Below are positions 45,512 to 53,138 of a stretch of 64,000 bases of DNA, piece by piece. Each line of letters opens with the position of its first letter. The first letter of the stretch is position 1. Both the position numbers and the translations under genes were made by a program. The notes beneath the pieces were generated by a model that saw only the letters and a list, made by a program, of their open reading frames with translations, did no database searches and was not told the DNA's origin. Source of the stretch: JAWWOW01 sp033851265 (GTDB taxonomy: Bacteria; Actinomycetota; Actinomycetes; JAWWOW01); NCBI GenBank assembly GCA_033851265.1, contig JAWWOW010000008.1:1-64000 (forward strand), given 5' to 3'.

Positions 45512-48500
45512 GCTCTGACCCCTTCGTCCACCTGCACGTCGCGTCCGGTTACTCACTGCGGTACGGCGGATCGCATCCGCACGTCCTCGTCGAGCGCGCC
45601 GCCGACCACGGCATGGACACCCTCGCGCTCACCGACCGCAACGGGCTCTATGGCGTCGTCAAGTTCGTCCAGGCCTGTCAATCGGCCGACATCCGGCCGG
45701 TGCTTGGTGTCGACCTAGCGGTCGGTGCAGCCGATCAGGCGCCACCTGCGACGGGGAAGCGCCGCACGCCCGCCCGCGGCGGCGCTGCGACATTGCGCCG
45801 CACGCCCGCCCGCGGCGGCGCTTATGCCGACTCGCACGACAACACCAATCCTCGCGTCACCATCCTCGCCCGCGACAAACGTGGCTGGGCGGCGCTGTGC
45901 CGGCTCGTCTCGGCGACTCATCTCGCGGGGGAGCGCGGCAAGCCGATGACGACGATGGAGCTGCTCGCTGACTGCATCGGCGACAGCACCGTCGTTTTCC
46001 TGGGTGCCGACTCCGACGTCGGCCGTGCTCTCGCCGCGCGTCGACCCGACCTCGCCCGCGCGCATCTCAACAGGTGGCGCGCGATGGTGTTGATGGACAG
46101 TCTCGTCGTCGAGTTGGTGCATGACCGCGGCCCGGGCGCACTTGCTGCTGTCGCTCGGCTGGCGAGATTCGCCCTCGACGAGCGGCTGCCCGCCGTCCTC
46201 ACCAATGCCGTTCGCTACGCCGATCGCAGCGACGCACCCGTCGTCGACGTCCTCGACTCGGCGCGTCGTCTCGTCGCGCTCGACACGCGACACGTTGACC
46301 GCGTCAACGCCGAGGCCTATCTGAAGTCCGGAAAGGAGATGGCCGACCTCGCCGATGAGATCGCCCGCGCGATCGGCCACGATGACGGCGGTCGGCACCT
46401 CCTCGCCACGACGCGGCACATGGCCGAGCGCTGCGCGGTCGACCCGCGTGCCGACCTCGGCATCGGTGAGATCCACTTCCCCGAGTTCGACGCCGGCGGC
46501 AGCAACGCCGATGCAGTGTTACGAAAGCGCTGCGACGCCGGTTTCGGCCGCCGCGGCATGCCACGCACCGATGTCACGCAACGTCGGCTCGATGACGAGC
46601 TCGCGATGATTCGCACGCTCGGCTACCCGTCGTACTTCCTCACCGTCGCCGATGTCACCGACCTCATCCGCGACATGGGCATCCGCCGGGCGGCACGCGG
46701 CTCCGGCGCCGGGAGCATCGTCAACTACCTGCTCGGCGTCTCCGACGTCGACCCGATCGAGCACCGGCTGCTGATGGAGCGGTTCCTGTCGCCGTTGCGG
46801 CAGGCGCTGCCTGACATCGACATCGACGTGGAGTCCGCGCGGCGTACCGACGTCTATGAAGCAATCCTCGACAGGTACGGCGCAGAGCGATGCGCGTGCG
46901 TCGCGATGATGGACACCTATCGCGTGCGCCATGCGATCCGTGATGTCGGAGCCGCACTCGGTATGCCACCCGGTGAGATCGACGCGATCGCCAAGGCGTT
47001 CCCGCACATCCGGGCCAACCAAGCGCGTGCTGCGTTGCGCGACCTGCCCGAGCTGCGGATGAGCGGCCTCGCCGACGGGGAGAGGTTCGACGCGTTCTTC
47101 GCGCTCGTGGAAAAGCTTGACGGCCTGCCGCGGCACGTCGCGCTGCATCCCTGCGGCGTGCTGCTGTCCGACCACACGTTGCTCGACCGCACACCAGTCG
47201 AGGCGAGCTGGCTTGGCTTCCCGATGAGCCAATTCGACAAGGACGATGTCGAAGCCCTCGGTCTGCTCAAGCTCGACGTCCTCGGCATCCGCATGCAGTC
47301 GTCCATCGCGCACGCCCTCGACGAGATCAAGCGCGTCGATGGCGAGGAGGTCGATATCGACGCGGTACCGCGCGACGACCCCGCGACGTTCGAGCTGATC
47401 CGCTCCTCGCGCACCCTCGGCATGTTCCAGATCGAGTCGCCGGGACAACGTGAGCTTGTCGGCAAGTTCGGGCCGGAGACATTCGCCGACATCATCATCG
47501 ACATCTCGTTGTTCCGGCCTGGCCCGGTCAAGAGCGACATGGTCACACCGTTCCTCGAGGCGCGACAGGGCTGGGCCGATCCGCAGTACTTCCATCCGAA
47601 TCTGCGCGACACCCTCGAGCAGACGAGCGGCGTTGTCGTGTTCCACGAGCAGGTGCTCGAGATGATTGCGACGATGACCGGCTGCACGTTGGCCGAGGCC
47701 GACGAGGCGCGTCGTGCACTCGGCGATCCGGACGGCAAGGAAGAGGTGCGGGTGTGGTTTCACCCGCGAGCGCTCGGCCGCGGTTACTCCCTCGAGATTG
47801 TCCGCGTCGTGTGGAAAGTGCTCGAGGCTTTCGCGTCGTTCGGTTTCTGCAAGGCGCACGCCGCTGCATTCGCCGTACCCACCTATCAGTCCGCATGGTT
47901 GAAGACACACCATCCGGCGGCGTTCCTCGCCGGAGTGCTGACCCATGACCCCGGCATGTATCCCAAGCGGCTCATCCTCGAAGACGCCCGACGGTTCGGC
48001 ATTGCGGTGTTGCCACTCGACGTCAACGAGAGCGATGCGACCTACCGGATCGAGAAGATGGCGTGGTACGACGAACCACCACCGGCCATCCTCGACGCGC
48101 CGCCAGACCCCGACGCACTCGGCAAGAGATACGGCATTCGGCTGTCGCTGGCGGATGTGAAAGGCATCAACGACGCGGAGGTCGCGCGGATCATCGCCGG
48201 TCGTCCCTATCACTCGTTGTCTGACTTCTGGAACCGCGCGCGGGTCTCGCGCCCGATCGGGGAGCGCCTCGTGCTCGCGGGTGCGTTCGACTCGATCTAC
48301 GGGATCAATACGACGGTGCCCGTACGCCGCCGCGGCCGCGTTACCCGCCGCGACCTACTCCTGCAAATTACAGAGTTGGATCGCTACACCCGGTCGGTCA
48401 ACCGCAGCTCTCGTCGTATATCGGTCCGGACGGGGCCGCGCGACGAGCCGGTCACCGGTCCGCTCGATGTGCGTGCCGCTGCCAAGCGACAGTCGCAGGC

Positions 48501-49251
48501 TGCTGCACCGGCCGAGGAACCCGACGCGTTACCGGTGCAGCTCGCCCTCGACCTCGGGGATGCGCCCGGTGAAGTGACGCCGACCGGCTTGCCGGAGATG
48601 ACTCCCGCCGACCGCGTCAAAGCAGAGCTCGAGATTCTCGGCCTCGATGTGAGCCGCCACGTCGTCGACTTCTACACGCCGTTGCTCAACGCGCTGCAGG
48701 TTGTCCGCGCCCGCGACTTGCTCCGCTGCCGCAGCCGTGCCGAGATTCTGGTTGCCGGCGTGAAGGTCGCGACGCAGACGCCACCGATCCGTTCCGGTCG
48801 GCGCGTCGTTTTCCTCACTCTCGACGATTCGACCGGGCCGATCGACGCGACCTTCTTCGAAGACGCGCAGGGGCCTTATGCGGCGACGCTCTTTCATTCC
48901 TGGTTGCTCGCGGTCCGTGGGGTTGTACGCCGCACCGGTCGCCGCGGTATCTCGTTGCGCGCAACCGGATGTTGGGAGCTGTCGATGTTGCGCGAGGCGT
49001 GGGACACCGGCGGTATGGAAGCCGTCCACGTCGCGATGGAGCTGCCCGGCGAGTTCACCCAGTCAGCCGTGGAAGGAGCTGCCGAGAGCTTCGCCACCCG
49101 TCCGGTGATGAGCAAACCGCCGGTACGGCCGTGGAAATACGCCAACGGTTTCGAGATGTCGCCGTATGCCGACATCCGCCCACCCGGCACGCATCCGAAG
49201 GAAGCACCCCGTCGGCTGTGGCACTCGAGCCCGGGCAGCAGCGGTGGCTGA
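45508..49251 (+). CDS. dnaE2: Error-prone DNA polymerase DnaE2
   Basis: 1247 residues, slightly longer than most DnaE2 proteins. PHP domain at the N-terminus (VHLHVASGYSLRYGGSHPHV, LALTDRNGLYGVVKF). Catalytic Asp residues in LPDIDIDVE (about 435-441) and LLKLDVLGIRMQ (about 588). The C-terminal OB domain reads FLTLDDSTGPIDATFFED. By family it carries out mutagenic lesion bypass in the SOS response, normally with ImuA' and ImuB, which are absent here; DinB lies 2.2 kb downstream. TTG start in TTGA overlap. A 28-bp direct repeat at 45759-45822 adds 12 residues. Confidence 0.95.
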   Translation: MSSDPFVHLHVASGYSLRYGGSHPHVLVERAADHGMDTLALTDRNGLYGVVKFVQACQSADIRPVLGVDLAVGAADQAPPATGKRRTPARGGAATLRRTPARGGAYADSHDNTNPRVTILARDKRGWAALCRLVSATHLAGERGKPMTTMELLADCIGDSTVVFLGADSDVGRALAARRPDLARAHLNRWRAMVLMDSLVVELVHDRGPGALAAVARLARFALDERLPAVLTNAVRYADRSDAPVVDVLDSARRLVALDTRHVDRVNAEAYLKSGKEMADLADEIARAIGHDDGGRHLLATTRHMAERCAVDPRADLGIGEIHFPEFDAGGSNADAVLRKRCDAGFGRRGMPRTDVTQRRLDDELAMIRTLGYPSYFLTVADVTDLIRDMGIRRAARGSGAGSIVNYLLGVSDVDPIEHRLLMERFLSPLRQALPDIDIDVESARRTDVYEAILDRYGAERCACVAMMDTYRVRHAIRDVGAALGMPPGEIDAIAKAFPHIRANQARAALRDLPELRMSGLADGERFDAFFALVEKLDGLPRHVALHPCGVLLSDHTLLDRTPVEASWLGFPMSQFDKDDVEALGLLKLDVLGIRMQSSIAHALDEIKRVDGEEVDIDAVPRDDPATFELIRSSRTLGMFQIESPGQRELVGKFGPETFADIIIDISLFRPGPVKSDMVTPFLEARQGWADPQYFHPNLRDTLEQTSGVVVFHEQVLEMIATMTGCTLAEADEARRALGDPDGKEEVRVWFHPRALGRGYSLEIVRVVWKVLEAFASFGFCKAHAAAFAVPTYQSAWLKTHHPAAFLAGVLTHDPGMYPKRLILEDARRFGIAVLPLDVNESDATYRIEKMAWYDEPPPAILDAPPDPDALGKRYGIRLSLADVKGINDAEVARIIAGRPYHSLSDFWNRARVSRPIGERLVLAGAFDSIYGINTTVPVRRRGRVTRRDLLLQITELDRYTRSVNRSSRRISVRTGPRDEPVTGPLDVRAAAKRQSQAAAPAEEPDALPVQLALDLGDAPGEVTPTGLPEMTPADRVKAELEILGLDVSRHVVDFYTPLLNALQVVRARDLLRCRSRAEILVAGVKVATQTPPIRSGRRVVFLTLDDSTGPIDATFFEDAQGPYAATLFHSWLLAVRGVVRRTGRRGISLRATGCWELSMLREAWDTGGMEAVHVAMELPGEFTQSAVEGAAESFATRPVMSKPPVRPWKYANGFEMSPYADIRPPGTHPKEAPRRLWHSSPGSSGG
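45759..45822 (+). repeat. 28-bp direct repeat in dnaE2, 36-bp period
   Basis: GCGCCGCACGCCCGCCCGCG plus 8 further identical bases occur at 45759-45786 and 45795-45822. In frame, it encodes RRTPARGGA twice, in a loop of the PHP domain. Confidence 0.85.
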
Positions 49252-49433
49252 TCCATCGGCGCGTCCGATACGCGGGCTTCATCCACAGATGGGTGCGTTG
49301 TCTCACCCAGTCGGTCGTCACCTCACCGCCACAACTTCCCCGACGTTGCTCCGGTTGCCCCATCGCGGCTCCGACAACAAGAGCAGACCACTCGTCTGCC
49401 CCTCTGTCCGCTCGTCTCTGGGAGACCTTGACC

Positions 49434-50597
49434 GTGCCCCCCACCCGATCGGTGCGCACACTCGCCGTGTCCCTCGTGACCGCCGCAGCGATATCAGCAA
49501 CGGTCGCGATCGCGACCGGCGCCGCATATGCCGTGACACCGCCCACTCCGAAGCTCACTGCCGACATCGAGGTCTACGCGCCATACCAGGGCCAGACGTT
49601 GTGCGACCCGCACGCAAAACCGGGCGTGGTGAAGTTCAGGGACCTGATCCTCAAGACCTATCCCGGCCAGGGGGACTCGGGCATCACGCGTGCTTGCGAC
49701 GTCGGTGGCAAGAGCGAGCACAAGGAAGGCCGCGCCTGGGATTGGCGGTTGAACGCGCACAGCACGACCGAGTACGCCAAGGCCAGTCAGCTGATCAGTT
49801 GGCTGTTCGCGACCGACTCGTTCGGCAACCGTTATGCGATGGCTCGCCGGCTCGGGATCATGTACATCATCTTCAACAAGAAGATCTGGTACGCCGGCTC
49901 AACCCGGTGGGACCCGTACTCCTGCTCCGGCACAACGGACTGCCACGAAGACCACATGCACTTCAGCTTCGGCTGGGCTGGCGCGCTCGCACAGACGTCC
50001 TACTGGACCGGCAAGGTCTCCCCGGTCATTCCGCCCCCGGGGACTCCACCGCCAGTGATCCCGCCAGCGACACCGCCAACCCCGAAGTTCTCGACTGCCG
50101 ACATCGAGGTCTACGCGCCAAACCAGGGTCAGACGTTGTGCGACCCGATCGCAAAGCTAGGTGTGGTGAAGTTCAGAGACCTGATCCTCAAGACCTATCC
50201 CGGCACCGGGGACCTGGGCATCACGCTTGCCTGCAACATCGGCACCACGAGCGAGCACAAGGAAGGTCGCGCCTGGGACTGGCGGGTGAACGCGCACAGC
50301 ACGACCGAGTACGCCAAGGCCAGTCAGCTGGTCAGTTGGCTGTTCGCGACCGACTCGTTCGGCAACCGTTATGCGATGGCTCGTCGGCTCGGGATCATGT
50401 ACATCATCTTCAACAAGAAGATCTGGCACGCCGGCATGACCCGGTGGGACCCGTACTCCTGCTCGGGCATCACGGCCTGCCACGAGGACAACATGCACCT
50501 CAGTTTCGGCTGGGCGGGCGCGCTCGCACAGACGTCCTACTGGACCGGCACGGTCTCCCCGGTCATCCAGCCGCCTGGGTCTCCGCCGACAGGCTGA
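49434..50597 (+). CDS. Secreted protein with two tandem M15-like (ARB-07466-like) domains
   Basis: 387 residues from GTG 49434 (TTG 49428 also possible). Signal peptide ends near GAAYA. Two copies of a domain of about 165 residues are joined by a Pro-rich linker. Each has SEHKEGRAWDWR, ARRLGIMYIIFNKKIW, RWDPYSCSG and HMHFSFGW, the order of the metal-peptidase-like domain seen in peptidoglycan amidase/endopeptidase proteins (H..GR..D, H-x-H). Copy 1 has CHEDHMHFS; copy 2 has CHEDNMHLS, changing one possible metal ligand or neighbour. The copies are nearly identical in DNA, period 537 bp, so the duplication is recent. Cell-wall action is inferred. Confidence 0.8.
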   Translation: MPPTRSVRTLAVSLVTAAAISATVAIATGAAYAVTPPTPKLTADIEVYAPYQGQTLCDPHAKPGVVKFRDLILKTYPGQGDSGITRACDVGGKSEHKEGRAWDWRLNAHSTTEYAKASQLISWLFATDSFGNRYAMARRLGIMYIIFNKKIWYAGSTRWDPYSCSGTTDCHEDHMHFSFGWAGALAQTSYWTGKVSPVIPPPGTPPPVIPPATPPTPKFSTADIEVYAPNQGQTLCDPIAKLGVVKFRDLILKTYPGTGDLGITLACNIGTTSEHKEGRAWDWRVNAHSTTEYAKASQLVSWLFATDSFGNRYAMARRLGIMYIIFNKKIWHAGMTRWDPYSCSGITACHEDNMHLSFGWAGALAQTSYWTGTVSPVIQPPGSPPTG

Positions 50598-50609
50598 CCG
50601 CCGCGTCAC

Positions 50610-50615
50610 TACGCT
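50610..50615 (+). promoter_or_regulatory. Predicted -10 box (TACGCT), leaderless
   Basis: 7 nt before ATG 50623. Confidence 0.5.
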
Positions 50616-50622
50616 CGCAGTT

Positions 50623-51399
50623 ATGCCGGGCACCGGAGTCGAACACGGAGCCGATCGCCGGTCGTCGCGTGGCGCTGTCCGTACGGCGGTCGTGTGGTCC
50701 GTCCTGCTCGATGCACTCGGCCGGCTGTTCGCAACGCGGGGGAGCGACGCGCTCGATGTGGTCGACGCCGGTGGGGGCACCGGTGGATTCGCCGTACCCC
50801 TCGCGTCGCTTGGCCACCGCGTCACCCTCGTCGACCCGAGCCCCGACTCGCTCGCCGCACTCGAACGCCGAGCTGCAGATGCCGGTGTCACCGGTGCCAT
50901 CCGTGCGGTCCAGGGTGACTTCACCGATCTGGACACACTCCTCGACCCGGACAGTGCCGACCTCGTGCTGTGCCACAGCGTGCTGGAAGTCGTCGACGAT
51001 CCGGCTGCGGCGCTGTCGTCGGTCACCCGAATCCTGCGGTCCGGCGGGCTGGCGAGTGTGCTGGCGGCCGGTGCGACAGCAGCTGTCATCGGTCGTGCAT
51101 TGGCAGGGCGGTTCGACGAAGCGACCAACGCGCTCGACGATCCCGATGGCAGGTTTGGCGAGCACGACTCCGTCGCGCGGCGGTTCGCCGAAGCTGACCT
51201 CGTCAGTGCGATCGCGGCCGCCGGGCTGCGCGTCGAAGCCGTCCACGGTGTGCGCGTGTTCTCCGACCTCGTGCCGGGGGCGTTGCTCGACGACCCAGCT
51301 GCTGGTGAGGCGCTGCTCCGTCTCGAGGAAGCGGTCGCCGACCGGCCAGAGTTCCGTCCGCTGGCGACCCAGCTGCACGTTCTGGCCGTACGTCCCTAG
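50623..51399 (+). CDS. Class I SAM-dependent methyltransferase
   Basis: 258 residues. Motif I VVDAGGGTGGFAVPLASLGHRV, motif II VTLVDPSPDSLAALERR, post-II VQGDFTDLD, motif IV SADLVLCHSVLEVVDDP, motif V ILRSGGLASVLA. The VLEVVDDP motif and the size recall CmoA/SmtA-type proteins. Substrate unknown. dinB starts 9 nt after its stop, and this pair is common in actinobacteria. Confidence 0.92.
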   Translation: MPGTGVEHGADRRSSRGAVRTAVVWSVLLDALGRLFATRGSDALDVVDAGGGTGGFAVPLASLGHRVTLVDPSPDSLAALERRAADAGVTGAIRAVQGDFTDLDTLLDPDSADLVLCHSVLEVVDDPAAALSSVTRILRSGGLASVLAAGATAAVIGRALAGRFDEATNALDDPDGRFGEHDSVARRFAEADLVSAIAAAGLRVEAVHGVRVFSDLVPGALLDDPAAGEALLRLEEAVADRPEFRPLATQLHVLAVRP

Positions 51400-51408
51400 C
51401 CGGCAGTC

Positions 51409-52653
51409 ATGAGTCGGGACCGCATCCCGCGCTTGAAATCCGTTGGCCCGCCCGCCGACGACAGGGACTGCCCGATCCTGCACATCGACATGGACGCGTT
51501 CTACGCGAGCGTCGAGCTGCGACAGCGTCCCGACCTCGTCGGCCGGCCCGTCATCGTCGGGGGAGGTAGTCGCGGTGTCGTGCTCTCCGCGACGTACGAG
51601 GCCCGCGCGTTCGGCGTACACAGCGCCATGCCGATGACGCGCGCCCGCCGGCTCTGCCCGCAAGCCACAGTCCTGCCCCCTAACTTCACGACGTACCAAG
51701 ACGTCTCGTCGGGCGTCATGGAGGTCTTTCGAGCCGTCACACCGTTGGTCGAGCCGCTCGCGCTCGACGAGGCGTTCCTCGACGTGCGCGGCGCACGCCG
51801 CACTCTGGGCTCACCCGCGCAGGTCGGTGAGTACATCCGCGCGCGGATCGCGGACGAGCAGGGCATCACCTGTTCGGTGGGTGTCGCATCGAGCAAGTTC
51901 CTCGCCAAGCTCGCATCGACCCAATGCAAGCCCGACGGTCTGCTCGTCGTTCCGGCGGCCGACGTGGTCGGCTTCCTCCATCCATTGCCGGTCGCTGCTC
52001 TTTGGGGTGTTGGTGACAAGACCGAGGAGGTGTTGACCCGGCTCGGCTTGCGCACCGTCGGCGACATTGCCCGGACGCCGGTCGCCACGCTTCGTCGCGC
52101 CCTCGGATCAGCAGCCGCGGAGCACCTGTCGGCCCTGTCCTGGGGCCGCGACGAACGCCGCGTCGTCCCGCACGAACCCGACAAGAGCATCGGTGCCGAG
52201 GAAACGTTCACCACCGACGTCGACGATCCTGAGGTCGTACGCCGCGAGCTGCTTCGGCTCAGTGAACGCACTGCCGCCCGGTTGCGATCCAGCAGACAGG
52301 TCGGCCGCACCGTCAGCATCAAGGTGCGTTTCGCCGACTTCACGACGATCACCCGTTCGCGCACGTTGTCCGAAGGCACCGATGTCAGTCGGCACATCTA
52401 CGAGACTGCCCGGGCGCTGTTCGACAACCTCGGTCTCGAACGCGCCCGCCTGCGCCTGATCGGTGTCCGCGTGGAGGGCATCGTCCCCGCCGAGACTCAG
52501 ACGCACCAGCTGCTCCTCGGCGAGCGCGAGGCCGGGTGGCGCGAGGCGGATCGGGCCGTCGACCGAGCGTCCCGCCGGTTCGGCGCAGGCGCCGTCCGGC
52601 CGGCGGCACTCGTCGATCCTGAAGATTCCGGTGACCGCCAGACGGACGCGTGA
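51409..52653 (+). CDS. dinB: DNA polymerase IV (Y family)
   Basis: 414 residues. HIDMDAFYASVELRQRP with the first catalytic Asp, GSRGVVLSATYEARAFGVHSAMP, LALDEAFLDVRGA (second acidic pair), CSVGVASSKFLAKLAS and the little-finger end. It carries out lesion bypass. No LexA box was found in front; expression probably follows the methyltransferase gene. With imuB missing, it may serve DnaE2, as inference. Confidence 0.96.
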   Translation: MSRDRIPRLKSVGPPADDRDCPILHIDMDAFYASVELRQRPDLVGRPVIVGGGSRGVVLSATYEARAFGVHSAMPMTRARRLCPQATVLPPNFTTYQDVSSGVMEVFRAVTPLVEPLALDEAFLDVRGARRTLGSPAQVGEYIRARIADEQGITCSVGVASSKFLAKLASTQCKPDGLLVVPAADVVGFLHPLPVAALWGVGDKTEEVLTRLGLRTVGDIARTPVATLRRALGSAAAEHLSALSWGRDERRVVPHEPDKSIGAEETFTTDVDDPEVVRRELLRLSERTAARLRSSRQVGRTVSIKVRFADFTTITRSRTLSEGTDVSRHIYETARALFDNLGLERARLRLIGVRVEGIVPAETQTHQLLLGEREAGWREADRAVDRASRRFGAGAVRPAALVDPEDSGDRQTDA

Positions 52654-52675
52654 CGGTCGGGTCTGGACTTTTGCT

Positions 52676-52703
52676 TTGCCGCGCGCCGTAGCCCTCGTAT
52701 CCT
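52676..52703 (+). promoter_or_regulatory. Predicted promoter (TTGCCG-N16-TATCCT)
   Basis: Vegetative-type -35/-10 pair 24 nt before GTG 52727, with GGAGG in between, so this mRNA has a leader. Confidence 0.5.
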
Positions 52704-52726
52704 TCATGTACCAGGAGGTGTGAGCC

Positions 52727-53119
52727 GTGCCGCTGTCGGACCACGAGCAACGACTGCTCGAGCAGATCGAGCGCGCGCTCTACGCCGAGGATCCCAAGTT
52801 CGCGACCTCCGTGCGGGCCACCGATCTGCGCACGCACTACCGCCGTCGGTTGATCCGTTCGGCGATTGGGTTCGTCGTCGGCCTGGCCATCCTGGTCGCT
52901 GGTGTCGTCACCCAGGCCTTCTATCTCGTTGTCGGTGTCATCGGTTTCCTGGTCATGCTCGGCTTCGCCCTGCTTGGCGTATCCGCATGGAAGCGGCTGA
53001 CGGCGGGCTCGCGACCTGGCCGGCCTGCCACCGGCACGCGTGGCGCCGCCACTCCGCGCCCGTCGGTGATGGAGCGCTTCGAGGAGCGCTGGCGTCGCCG
53101 GCGCGACGAGAACTTCTAA
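52727..53119 (+). CDS. DUF3040 membrane protein
   Basis: 130 residues from GTG; GGAGG 9 nt upstream. MPLSDHEQRLLEQIERALYAEDPKFAT is the family signature, followed by two helices (IRSAIGFVVGLAILVAGVV, FYLVVGVIGFLVMLGFALLGV) and a basic tail. Found near dinB and the mra cluster in most actinobacteria; role unknown. Confidence 0.95.
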   Translation: MPLSDHEQRLLEQIERALYAEDPKFATSVRATDLRTHYRRRLIRSAIGFVVGLAILVAGVVTQAFYLVVGVIGFLVMLGFALLGVSAWKRLTAGSRPGRPATGTRGAATPRPSVMERFEERWRRRRDENF

Positions 53120-53138
53120 CTGACCGACCTCGCCGCAC

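Noticed and set aside
46519..48213. 564-codon minus-strand frame
   Set aside because: Antisense to dnaE2; a shadow of GC-rich third positions with no recognisable domain.
49166..51412. 748-codon plus-strand frame
   Set aside because: Shadow frame across the end of dnaE2, the duplicated M15-like protein and the methyltransferase; low-complexity Arg/Ser/Pro.
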